The notes under the pieces are model-generated. The model worked only from the letters and a program-made list of their open reading frames with translations. It did not search any database and was not told the origin of the DNA. DNA of 64,000 nt from DASWOJ01 sp036398775 (lineage in GTDB: Bacteria; Pseudomonadota; Alphaproteobacteria; Acetobacterales; Acetobacteraceae). Where the stretch lies: assembly GCA_036398775.1 (NCBI GenBank), contig DASWOJ010000096.1, positions 1-64,000 of the forward strand. Reading direction: 5' to 3'. Below, piece by piece: positions 26,780-34,866 of the stretch. A program made the translations under genes and the position numbers. How positions within the stretch are numbered: position 1 is the stretch's first letter; the number at the start of each line of letters is the position of its first letter.

Positions 26780-28489
26780 ATGAAATTCTTTGGAAAGGAC
26801 AGGAAGCTGGACGCCGTTGCCCGGCAGCAGGAGGCTGAGTTCGATTTGGCCCTTGCCGCCCGGATTTCGGAGGTCGTTGGCGACCGCGACGAAGACGCCG
26901 CCAGCGACGGCCTGCCGGACACGCAGCCGATGGAGGCTGAATGGCCCGTTCACGCCAGCATGGACAACGCTGTGAAGGTCCCATCCTCTCACATCCTGGA
27001 CCAAACGCCGCAGGCCGAGCTTTACGCGCACCAGGCTGGAGCATGGGCACCCCCCACCCATGTCGCCAGAACCACGGAATACCAGACTCAAGAACCCGGT
27101 CACGCCGCACCGGCGGACACTGCGGCTTCGCCTGCAAGCACGCCCACGCACATATCCCTGCCTGCAACGAGCATGCTGAACAAGCCGCCAGTGTCTGGCG
27201 CTGTAGCTTATTCCTCGGGCGACGGTGCGTTGCCGGGCCTTCCGGAAATGCCAGCCAGCACGGATTGGACATCACCCGCAGCCCTCAGCGCGTTCGCCGG
27301 CACCGCTTCAGCGCCCGCTGCGCCACCAGCCACCGCCCGGACGCCCGATCTCCAGCCAGACCCGGGCCAGACGTCCGTCGCGGTAACCGCTCCGGCAGCG
27401 ATGCCCAACAGCTCGCAGGCAATAGACGACCTGATGCAGCAGACCGCCATGCGGCTCCGCAGCCTGGGGACAGTAAATATCCTGGTCGCCGGCCAGACCG
27501 GCGTCGGCAAGAGCACGCTGATCAATGCCGTGTTCGGGGAGCAGTTTGCCCAGACCGCCGCCGGTCGCCCGGTCACGCAACGCGCGCAGTGGTTCACATC
27601 CGAAACCGTCCCGCTCCGCATCCTCGACACTCGGGGGCTTGAGGCGAAGGACTACGCCATAACCTTGAACGACATGCGCGCTGAGATCGAAGCATGCCGC
27701 GCGCAAAAGGATGAACGCGACCAACTCCACATGGCTTGGGTCTGCATATCATCGCCCAGCAGCCGCGTGCAGGATTGCGAGGTTGACATCGTCCGTGTGT
27801 TGAACAAGCACGACATCCCCGCCATCATCGTCCTGACCAAGGACGACGATGATGAGGAATTCGCCGGCATCGTCGGCGGCATCATGGATGAACGCCGTGC
27901 TGCCTACGTCAGCATCGTCCCGGTCCGCGCCCTGTCAAAGCCGAAGCGGGCTGCCGCCGGGTTGGAAAACCTGGTCATCGCCACGTTCACGGCGTTGCCG
28001 GCCGCCCACAAGGCCGCTTTCGCTGCGGCGCAGAAGATCAACCGCGATCTGAACAAGATGGCGGCCGACGAATACGTCATCGCAGCTTCAACCGCCGCCG
28101 CGGCCGCCTCCGTTATCCCCATACCGTTCGCCGACATGGCGACGCTCGCTCCTATTCAGGCAAGCATGCTGGTCGGGGTAAGCAACGCATTCGGCCTGAC
28201 GTTGGAGCGGCCTCAAGTCATGCAGCTCCTCACCACTGTGTTGGGCTGTCTGGCACTTTCAGTCGCGGGCGGATGGGCCGTAGGCAATCTGCTGAAGTTC
28301 ATCCCCGGGCCAGGCACCGCTATTGGTGCCGTTCTCAACGCCGGCGTGGCCGGAGCGATGACCCAAGGGTTAGGTAAGACCTACATCAAGTTCATCTACA
28401 CGTTCATCGAGACGAATGGCCGCGTTCCCACCGCAAACGAGGTTTTCGAGATCTTCCCATCATTCTACAAGGCGGGCGGAGACGAGTAA
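26780..28489 (+). CDS. GTPase with disordered N-terminus and DUF697-like C-terminus
   Basis: A 569-residue protein of unknown role. Residues 1-210 are Ala/Pro/Thr-rich and apparently disordered. Residues about 232-400 are an Era/dynamin-like GTPase: G1 GQTGVGKST (238-246), G3 DTRG (283-286, usually DTPG), G4 TKDD (353-356). Residues about 410-530 hold hydrophobic segments (ASTAAAAASVIPIPFADMA; VAGGWAVGNLL) like the DUF697/YcjF-type membrane-associated domain that often accompanies such GTPases. AAAGG lies about 11 bases before the ATG, and an AT-rich promoter precedes it. It stands alone. A membrane-remodelling or stress role is possible, but nothing here proves it. Confidence 0.78.
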   Translation: MKFFGKDRKLDAVARQQEAEFDLALAARISEVVGDRDEDAASDGLPDTQPMEAEWPVHASMDNAVKVPSSHILDQTPQAELYAHQAGAWAPPTHVARTTEYQTQEPGHAAPADTAASPASTPTHISLPATSMLNKPPVSGAVAYSSGDGALPGLPEMPASTDWTSPAALSAFAGTASAPAAPPATARTPDLQPDPGQTSVAVTAPAAMPNSSQAIDDLMQQTAMRLRSLGTVNILVAGQTGVGKSTLINAVFGEQFAQTAAGRPVTQRAQWFTSETVPLRILDTRGLEAKDYAITLNDMRAEIEACRAQKDERDQLHMAWVCISSPSSRVQDCEVDIVRVLNKHDIPAIIVLTKDDDDEEFAGIVGGIMDERRAAYVSIVPVRALSKPKRAAAGLENLVIATFTALPAAHKAAFAAAQKINRDLNKMAADEYVIAASTAAAAASVIPIPFADMATLAPIQASMLVGVSNAFGLTLERPQVMQLLTTVLGCLALSVAGGWAVGNLLKFIPGPGTAIGAVLNAGVAGAMTQGLGKTYIKFIYTFIETNGRVPTANEVFEIFPSFYKAGGDE

Positions 28490-28705
28490 GGCAGCTGATG
28501 CTGTCCTGGCCTATCTTGCGGCAGTGAAGGCGCCGGCACACCAACTTCCCGGCGCCAAGATGAGGCGTCCCCATTGTCCTTGTAATGGTGCGGAAGGCGT
28601 CAAACGCCTCGCTCGAATGTTGGCGCAACGTAAACCTGGCAGGCTCGAAACAGGCCTCCTCGATCTCTCGCATGGATGGCAACATCGGGCGTTGGTGACG
28701 TAATT

Positions 28706-29059
28706 TCACTCACGTTGCGGCCTGTCGGATCGGCTGGCCTCACGCCCGGCCTGCTCGCGGCATTGGACATGAAGCGCATGGTGGACGTGCGCCAAGGTCC
28801 CGTCCCGGTCCCAACGCCCGAAGCAGCCGCAGGCCGTGCTGCGCGGGGCCTGGTCCCTGGGGATCGCCCGCCACTGGCAGCCGGTGCCCAGGACACGCAT
28901 CAGGCCGTTGACCACCTTGCGCATCACAACCGTTCGCGTGCTGCCGCGGGTCCTGGCGGGCGGGATGAGGGGCTCGACCAGCGCCCATTCGCCATCGGTC
29001 AAATCACTTGGGTAGCGCAGCCCGCTGCGGTCGCAGCGGGCGCGGTTCTCGGGAACGCA
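28706..29059 (-). pseudogene. Truncated IS5-family transposase
   Basis: N-terminal piece of an IS5-type DDE transposase. Read from about 29056 it gives PENRARCDRSGLRYPSDLTD, then GEWALVEPLIPPARTRGS, GTGCQWRAIPRD and HHALHVQCREQAGREAS. That sequence stops where the first catalytic Asp region (IIDSQSVK in relatives) should follow. No ATG remains at the expected start and no terminal inverted repeat is recognisable. It is a dead fragment marking the left edge of the accessory block. Confidence 0.8.
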
Positions 29060-29148
29060 TATCGGACGGCCTCACACATGCCTGGTCAAACCGACCTCAC
29101 CATGACCGCGACCTAAACAATGGGGTGATCTCGATGAAGCTCCATGCA

Positions 29149-29180
29149 CTAGGTAGTTCCCGAGCCTCCCTTGGGCAGGT
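29149..29180 (+). promoter_or_regulatory. Shared upstream element, copy 1
   Basis: CTAGGTAGTTCCCGAG (29149-29164), followed by CCTCCCTTGGGC. It lies about 107 bp before the BON/UspA/alcohol dehydrogenase unit. Nearly the same string occurs at 37604 and a variant at 31945, each upstream of another unit of this block. It resembles, from memory, the GTA-TTTCC core bound by FixJ-type response regulators. Confidence 0.6.
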
Positions 29181-29255
29181 GGGCCGGGGCTATCGTCCAT
29201 GCCGGGCCTTGATAGCCCGCGACGGCCCTAGCCACGGACGATGCCGGAGGATGCC

Positions 29256-29967
29256 ATGCCCCAAGACAGACAGTCGCAGCAGGCCATGCCCGCAGAATTC
29301 GGGTGGAAGGAATTCGCGTGGGAGCCGGGCGTCACCGCCACCAACATCGACGTCACGCCGCGCGAAGGGGCTGTCACCCTCACCGGCCGCTTCGCGCGGC
29401 AGCGGGCGGCCAGACGAGTCAAGAACGTCATACCACAGCAGATCGGGGCAGCGGCAGAAAGGGTCAAGGCGCGCCTGTCGTCCGGCATAAGGCGAAGGGA
29501 CGGGCAAATTGCGGCCGCAGCGGTCAACTGCCCGTCTTGGGACGTGTGTCTGTCCTGGGGCGTCCCGGTGCCGCGCGGCAGCTCGAAGGTCGAGGTCGAG
29601 AAAGTACGGGGTCACGCTGAGCGTGCAGGTGGACTCGGACCGCCCGCCAGACGCCGTGGGGGAGAGCATGCGCGCCCCGGCGGATACCCGCGGCGTGCTC
29701 AACGAAATCACGTTAATCACAAAGGTCAACGCCGCCGGCCTGAACGAGATCAATCATGCGCTGCACCGGTCCCGGCTCCTAAGTCCGGATGACGCCCAAA
29801 TCGCTGCGGCGGGCGGGACGGTCATTCTGGCCGGCGCCATCCAGCCGCCGCGCCACCGGGAGGTCGTCGAGGCCACCGCATGGGCCGCCCCGGGTGCGGC
29901 CCCAGTCTTAACGACATCGTCTTTGACGGCATCGCCGTCATCTGACCTGCTTACAGGAGAGTCCTAA
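29256..29967 (+). pseudogene. BON-domain protein, frameshifted
   Basis: Remnant or frameshifted copy of a multi-BON (OsmY-like) stress protein. GGAGG precedes the ATG at 29256. The first frame reads EFAWEPGVTATNIDVTPREG and GAVTLTGRFARQRAARRVKNV (split), then AAAAVNCPSWDV and SKVEVEK. At about 29599-29610 the family pattern jumps to the next frame (YGVTLSVQVD, RGVLNEITLITKVN, AERAAWAAPG-like VEATAWAAPGA) and ends at 29967. The second BON region is poorly conserved. The stop overlaps the start of the UspA gene (TAATG). Either a one-base error or true decay; the gene pattern (BON, Usp, ADH) is common in stress or hypoxia clusters. Confidence 0.7.
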
Positions 29968-30806
29968 TGACCTATGCGACCTTGATGGTGCACCTGCAGG
30001 TCGGCCATCCGAACGGGCCGGTGCTTCTGGCAGCGGCCGGGCTGGCCGAGCGGTTCGGCGCCGGGGTGATCGGCGTTGCCGCCTGCCAGCCGATGCAGCT
30101 CATCTACAGCGATGGCTATATCGCCGGCGACGCGTTCGAGCAGGACCGGCAGGAAAAGGACCGGGAGGTCGCGGCGGCTGAGGCCGCGTTCCGTGCCGCG
30201 TTCCGGGACCGCAGCAACGTCCTGGAATGGCGGTCCACCGTCACGCTCGCGTCCTCCTGCGCCTGGTTGGCGGACCAGGCCCGCAGCGCCGACCTGATCG
30301 TGACGGGGGTGGACGCCGCCGACCCCTTCGACCCCAGCCGCCGCGTGGACACGGGCGAGTTGCTCATGCAGGTCGGGCGGCCTGTGCTGGTCGTGCCGCA
30401 AGGTGCGGGCACCCTGGATCATGCACCCACCCTGGACCATGCCATGATCGCCTGGAAGGACACGCGCGAAACCCGGCGGGCCGTGCTGGACGCCCTGCCG
30501 CTCCTGCAGCGCGTCGCCCGGGTCAACGTCGTGGAGGCCGCAGCGGAAGAGGATATGCCCGGCGCCCGCCAGCACGTCGCAGACGTGGCAGCATGGCTGG
30601 GCCGGCACGGCATTGCGGCGGACAGCGAGGCCGTGCGCCGCAATGGCGACGACGCCGGGCAGTTGGACAGCATCGCACGGGAGCGGGGCGCGGACCTGAT
30701 CGTTGCCGGCGCCTATGGCCACAGCCGCGTGCGCGAGTGGGCGCTGGGCGGCGTGACGCGCAGCCTGCTGCTGCACTCGCACCGCTGCTCCCTGCTGTCG
30801 CACTGA
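29967..30806 (+). CDS. Universal stress protein, tandem UspA domains
   Basis: Cytoplasmic stress protein of 279 residues with two Usp folds. The first (about 1-145) ends SADLIVTGVDAADP...; the second (about 155-279) ends with the ATP-binding signature GAYGHSRVREWALGGVTRSL, i.e. G-x2-G-x9-G(S/T) type. Only the second domain has the full signature, as usual in tandem Usps. AGGAGAG precedes the ATG, which overlaps the BON stop. The neighbouring alcohol dehydrogenase follows after 31 bp, so the three are probably one transcript under the upstream shared element. Confidence 0.9.
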   Translation: MTYATLMVHLQVGHPNGPVLLAAAGLAERFGAGVIGVAACQPMQLIYSDGYIAGDAFEQDRQEKDREVAAAEAAFRAAFRDRSNVLEWRSTVTLASSCAWLADQARSADLIVTGVDAADPFDPSRRVDTGELLMQVGRPVLVVPQGAGTLDHAPTLDHAMIAWKDTRETRRAVLDALPLLQRVARVNVVEAAAEEDMPGARQHVADVAAWLGRHGIAADSEAVRRNGDDAGQLDSIARERGADLIVAGAYGHSRVREWALGGVTRSLLLHSHRCSLLSH

Positions 30807-30837
30807 GCGGCCCGGCGCAGCGCACGGGGCGGCCAAG

Positions 30838-31821
30838 ATGCACGCAATGGTCCTGAACCGCATCGGCGCCAGCCTCGAATGGACGGAGCTGCCCGACCGC
30901 GAGCCGGGGCCGGGCGAGATCCGGGTCAAGGTCCTCGCCTGCGGCGTCTGCCGCACGGACCTGCACGTCGTGGACGGCGAGCTGCCGGACCCGGTCCTGC
31001 CGATCATCCCGGGTCACGAGATCGTCGGGCGGATCGACAGGGTCGGGCCAGGCGTCGAGGGGCTGCGGCTGAGCGAGCGGGTCGGCATCCCTTGGCTCGG
31101 CCACACTTGCGGCGTCTGCCCGTATTGCCGGATGCAGCGGGAGAACCTGTGCGACAGCCCGCTGTTCACCGGGTTCACCCGCGACGGCGGCTTCGCGACG
31201 GCTGTGGTGGCCGATGCGCGCTTCGCTTTCCCGCTGGGCGAGGATGGCGACGACGCGGCCCTTGCCCCGCTGCTGTGCGCCGGGCTGATCGGCTGGCGGT
31301 CGCTGGGCATGGCCGGGGACGGCAAGGCGTTGGGCCTGTATGGCTTCGGCGCGGCGGCGCACATCATCGCCCAGGTCGCACGCTGGCAGGGCCGCCTGGT
31401 TTACGCCTTCACCAAGCCCGGCGACGTCGCGACCCAGGCCTTCGCCCGCAGCCTCGGCGCGGTCTGGGCAGGCGGCTCGGACGACATGCCGCCGCAACGG
31501 CTGGATGCCGCGATCATCTTCGCGACCGTGGGCGACCTGGTACCCGTAGCGCTGCGGACGGTTCGCAAGGGTGGCCGGGTGGTATGCGCCGGCATCCATA
31601 TGTCGGACGTGCCGTCCTTCCCCTACCGGTTGCTGTGGGAGGAGCGGCAGCTTCTGTCCGTCGCCAACCTGACCCGGCAGGATGGCCTGGACTTCCTGCG
31701 CCTCGCGCCGGAGATGGGCATCGCCACCCACGTCACGCGCTACAAGGTGAACCAGGCCAACCAGGCGCTAGCCGACCTTCGCGCCGGCCGCTTTGACGGG
31801 GCGGCAGTCTTGGTTCCCTGA
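30838..31821 (+). CDS. Zinc-dependent alcohol dehydrogenase
   Basis: Medium-chain dehydrogenase/reductase of 327 residues, oxidising alcohols or reducing aldehydes with NAD(P). Catalytic zinc ligands: C38 (ACGVCRTDLH) and H60-E61 (IPGHEIVGR), with a third cysteine in LAPLLCAGL. Structural zinc cysteines are C91, C94, C97 and C105. The Rossmann motif appears as LYGFGAAAH. The sequence type is that of the AdhA-like dehydrogenases often found next to Usp and BON genes in low-oxygen regulons. Ends 219 bp before the cytochrome cluster. Confidence 0.9.
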   Translation: MHAMVLNRIGASLEWTELPDREPGPGEIRVKVLACGVCRTDLHVVDGELPDPVLPIIPGHEIVGRIDRVGPGVEGLRLSERVGIPWLGHTCGVCPYCRMQRENLCDSPLFTGFTRDGGFATAVVADARFAFPLGEDGDDAALAPLLCAGLIGWRSLGMAGDGKALGLYGFGAAAHIIAQVARWQGRLVYAFTKPGDVATQAFARSLGAVWAGGSDDMPPQRLDAAIIFATVGDLVPVALRTVRKGGRVVCAGIHMSDVPSFPYRLLWEERQLLSVANLTRQDGLDFLRLAPEMGIATHVTRYKVNQANQALADLRAGRFDGAAVLVP

Positions 31822-31944
31822 CCGAGTCGTAACTGCTTGACCTGGGCTGCCGCGCCATGCGGCAGCAGGGTGCCGAGCTGATTGCGGCCACGACATGACC
31901 CGCCGCACGGTCCGCAGCACTACCTACGGCCCGCCCGGCCCGGA

Positions 31945-31972
31945 CTAGGTGATTTCCGAACCTGGCGGCACC
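31945..31972 (+). promoter_or_regulatory. Shared upstream element, copy 2 (variant)
   Basis: CTAGGTGATTTCCGAACCTG (31945-31964) lies about 95 bp before the first cytochrome gene. It agrees with copies 1 and 3 in CTAGGT, TTYCCGA and CCT-like positions but lacks their downstream TGGGC block. Confidence 0.5.
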
Positions 31973-32039
31973 CCCCTCCCATCAGCACCGTGCCGTCCCT
32001 GCCCGGTCCGAGGAGGCTGACACGAGCAGTTACCGGCAC

Positions 32040-32771
32040 ATGATGCGCCTTCTCCCGGCTCTCTCGTTAGGGGCCTATGCCGCCCAGGCTCAGCCTGCAG
32101 CGGTGCAGTCGGTGGGCACGCACGACCCGATGGACAGCCGCGTGCTGGCGTGCGCCCCCTGCCACGGGACGAAAGGCCAGGGAGCGGCAGGCCAAGGCAG
32201 CCTCGGGCAGGTTGCGGCCAACAACATCTTCCCCCGCCTGTCCGGCAAGCCGGCGGGATACCTGTTCAACCAGCTCGTCGCTTTCCGCGAGGGCCGGCGC
32301 CGCTATCCGCCCATGAACTATCTGCTGGAGTTCCAGACCGACGCCTACCTGCATGCGATGGCCGACCATTTCGCCGCCCAACGCTCCCCCCTGCCGCCGG
32401 CTGCCGTCTCGGTTGCGAGCCGGGACGTGCTGGCGCAGGGGCAGTCGCTGGTGACGGCCGGCGACACCGCCCGGGGCATCCCGGCCTGCGCCGCCTGCCA
32501 CGGTCCCGACTTCAACGGCATGGAGCCTGCGATCCCGGGTCTGCTGGGCCTGCGGCCCGACTACATCAGCGCCCAACTGGGGGCCTGGCGCTACGGCACA
32601 AGGACCGCGGCGGCGCCCGACTGCATGCAGGCCGTGGCCGGGAGGCTGACCGAGGCTGACGTGACGGCGGTGGCGGCTTGGCTGTCCGCGCTGCCCGACC
32701 CGGCAAATCCCGACCCGGCGCCGCAAGGCTCCCTGCCAATGCCGCTCGCGTGCGGGAGCGAGCCGCAATGA
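32040..32771 (+). CDS. Diheme c-type cytochrome (c4-like)
   Basis: Periplasmic electron carrier of 243 residues with two CxxCH heme sites, CAPCH (about residue 38) and CAACH (about residue 151), and later Met-containing segments as possible axial ligands. An N-terminal signal peptide ends near AYAAQAQ. It is the first gene of the oxidase cluster. Note the start: no Shine-Dalgarno precedes ATG 32040, while GAGGAGG sits 7 bases before an in-frame ACG at 32022. The original initiation codon may therefore have been ATG at that place, now mutated. Its stop overlaps the next start (ATGA). Confidence 0.8.
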   Translation: MMRLLPALSLGAYAAQAQPAAVQSVGTHDPMDSRVLACAPCHGTKGQGAAGQGSLGQVAANNIFPRLSGKPAGYLFNQLVAFREGRRRYPPMNYLLEFQTDAYLHAMADHFAAQRSPLPPAAVSVASRDVLAQGQSLVTAGDTARGIPACAACHGPDFNGMEPAIPGLLGLRPDYISAQLGAWRYGTRTAAAPDCMQAVAGRLTEADVTAVAAWLSALPDPANPDPAPQGSLPMPLACGSEPQ

Positions 32772-34109
32772 CCGCCGGCACGATGGCGATGCCGGTCCGG
32801 GGGCCGGTCCAGGCGCCGCTCCAGAAGCCGGTGCCGTGGTGCCTCCTTATCCGGACCGCCCTGCTGGTCGTCGCATTGAACGGCTGGTCCAGCCCGGCGC
32901 TGGCCCAGACCGCCGCGGCGCAGGACCAGGCAGCCCCGGCCGGCGGCACCGTGGTAGCGCAGGGCGAGTACCTGGCGCGGGCCGGCGATTGCATCGCCTG
33001 CCACACCAAGCCCGGCGGCAAGCTGTTCGCCGGCGGAAGGGCCATGCCGACGCCCTTCGGCACGCTCTACACTTCCAACATCACGCCCGATCCCAGCACG
33101 GGGATCGGCAAATGGTCGGCGGACGCCTTCTACGGCATGATGCACACGGGACGCTCTCCCGACGGAGGGCTGCTGTATCCAGCCATGCCGTTCGGCGCCT
33201 ACACCAAGGTCACGCGCGCGGACTCGGACGCAATCTTCGCCTACCTGCGCCAGATCCAGCCGGTGTAGGCCGCCAACCGGCCGCACGACCTGCAGTTCCC
33301 CTACAACAACCGCTCCCTGATCCTCGGCTGGCGGACGCTCTATTTCCAGGAGGGCACCTACGCGCCCGACGCGGCGAAGTCCGAGGACTGGAACCGTGGC
33401 GCCTACCTGGTGCAGGGGCTGGGCCACTGCGCGATGTGCCACACGGCAATCAACTCGCTCGGCGGCAGCTCCGATTCCGCTGCGTTCCAGGGCGGGCTGA
33501 TCCCGACGCAGAACTGGTATGCCCCGTCGCTCACGTCCAACAGGGAGGCCGGGCTGGGCGACTGGAGCATCGCCGACATCAGCGGACTGCTGCGGGATGG
33601 CGTGTCGCACCGTGGCGCGGTTTACGGGCCGATGGCGGAGGTGGTTTACAACAGCCTGCAGCACATGACCGACGCGGACACGCGCGCCCTGTCGGTCTAT
33701 CTGAAAAGCCTGGCCGAGGGCAGCCCGCCGGCCCCGCAACCCCGGGTCGTCCGCGCGGAGGAGGGCAGCCTGCTCATGCGGCTGGGCCGCAGCGTCTATG
33801 ACGGCCAGTGCGCAAGCTGCCATGGCGCGCAGGGGGCCGGGGCGCCGCCGCACTACCCGCTGCTGGCTGGCAACCAGTCCATCCAGATGAGTTCGGCCGT
33901 GAACCCGATCCGCATGGTGCTGAACGGCGGCCACCCGCCGGGCACGGCCGGGAACCCGATGCCGCACGGGATGCCGCCCTTCGCCCAGACGCTGTCGGAT
34001 GACGAGGTCGCGGCCGTCGTCACCTACATCCGTGCCGCCTGGGGCAACCCACGGTGCCGCCGTCACCGCCCGCCAGGCAAACGAGCTGCGCGCGGCGCCA
34101 CTGGATTAG
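32768..34109 (+). pseudogene. Triheme cytochrome c, amber codon and frameshift
   Basis: Resembles the membrane-bound triheme cytochrome c subunits of alcohol/gluconate dehydrogenases. Signal peptide, then heme sites CIACH, CAMCH and CASCH. An in-frame TAG at 33266-33268 follows IQPV, after which the same frame continues with family-like sequence (ANRPHDLQFPYNNRSL, where relatives have a Lys or similar at the stop). A second lesion near 34048-34052 (one extra base) moves the natural end, AAVTARQANELRAAPLD and TAG at 34107, out of frame. Without repair only a one-heme fragment is made. Readthrough, decay or sequence error are all possible. Confidence 0.8.
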
Positions 34110-34120
34110 AGGACACGACG

Positions 34121-34294
34121 ATCAACACCGAACCTAGCCCGTCAGGCCCTGCCGACGATGCGGCGGTGGACGTCGTCGTGCGGAGCGGCGCCCGGGGCGC
34201 GGCCGTGCTCGCCGGTCTTGCGACGGCCATCGTCATCGGACTCTGGCTCGCGTTCTACTTGCTGGTGTTCGTGCCGCGCAGCGTGGCGCTATGA
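34121..34294 (+). CDS. Small single-helix protein before oxidase subunit II
   Basis: A short frame of about 57 residues ending in a hydrophobic helix (AAVLAGLATAIVIGLWLAFY) and LLVFVPRSVAL. Small one-helix subunits accompany ba3-type oxidases. AGAGGA is spaced 7 bases before an in-frame ATC at 34121, suggesting a lost ATG; the first normal in-frame start is a GTG at 34166 giving 42 residues. Its stop overlaps the subunit II start codon by four bases. The function is inferred only from position and topology. Confidence 0.5.
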   Translation: MNTEPSPSGPADDAAVDVVVRSGARGAAVLAGLATAIVIGLWLAFYLLVFVPRSVAL

Positions 34295-34866
34295 CGTCCC
34301 CGGTGACGCCCGTGCTGGATGACCCCGGCGCCGGAGCAGCCAAGCGGGCCGAGCGCCAGTGGGCCATCCTGTCCGTCGGGATCATCGCCCTGCTCGTGGT
34401 CATGGCCGCCTATGCCGGCATCTACCAGGCCGTGATGCCGCAGGCGCGGCTGGAGACGGCGGACCCCCGCACGCTGCACATCGCGGGCGAGTTCGTCGAG
34501 GGCAACCTGGGCAGCGCGCTGGAGCCGGACGGCAGCGTGAACGTGCGGGCCATCGGCCAGCAGTACTCCTTCACCCCGCAGTGCATCGTGGTGCCCGCCG
34601 ATACGCCCGTCACCATACGGGCCACCAGCGCGGACGCGCTGCACGGCTTCCTGATCCAGGGCACCAACGTCAACGCCATGCTGGTGCCGGGCTACGTGTC
34701 GGCCATCACCACGCGCTTCGCGGCACCCGGCGATCACGCCATGCCGTGCCACGAGTTCTGCGGCACGGGGCACGAGAGCATGTGGGGCCGGGTCAAGGTG
34801 GTCGAGAAGGCCGCCTTCCTGCAGGCCGCCGCCAGCCAGAGAAGGCAAAGCTGTGTTGCACAGTAG
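34291..34866 (+). CDS. cbaB: ba3-type cytochrome c oxidase subunit II
   Basis: CuA-bearing subunit of a B-family heme-copper oxidase, 191 residues. It has one N-terminal membrane helix (about 26-48) and a periplasmic cupredoxin domain. The CuA motif is complete: an upstream His in ADALHGFLIQG, then CHEFCGTGHESM, providing C-x3-C-x3-H-x2-M. The single helix and small size fit the ba3 (CbaB) type rather than two-helix A-type subunit II. It overlaps the small upstream protein and the subunit I gene, so the three are translationally linked. Confidence 0.9.
   Translation: MTSPVTPVLDDPGAGAAKRAERQWAILSVGIIALLVVMAAYAGIYQAVMPQARLETADPRTLHIAGEFVEGNLGSALEPDGSVNVRAIGQQYSFTPQCIVVPADTPVTIRATSADALHGFLIQGTNVNAMLVPGYVSAITTRFAAPGDHAMPCHEFCGTGHESMWGRVKVVEKAAFLQAAASQRRQSCVAQ

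Noticed and set aside
28404..28709. Minus-strand frame next to the IS5 fragment as a continuation of the transposase
   Set aside because: The sequence does not contain the expected DDE-region motifs in any frame, so the transposase really ends near 28706.
33266..33268. Amber codons as sites for pyrrolysine or another recoded amino acid
   Set aside because: TAG is used as a normal stop in this window (for example 48496-48498), and no pyl gene is seen; decay or sequence error is simpler. Kept only as an open possibility.
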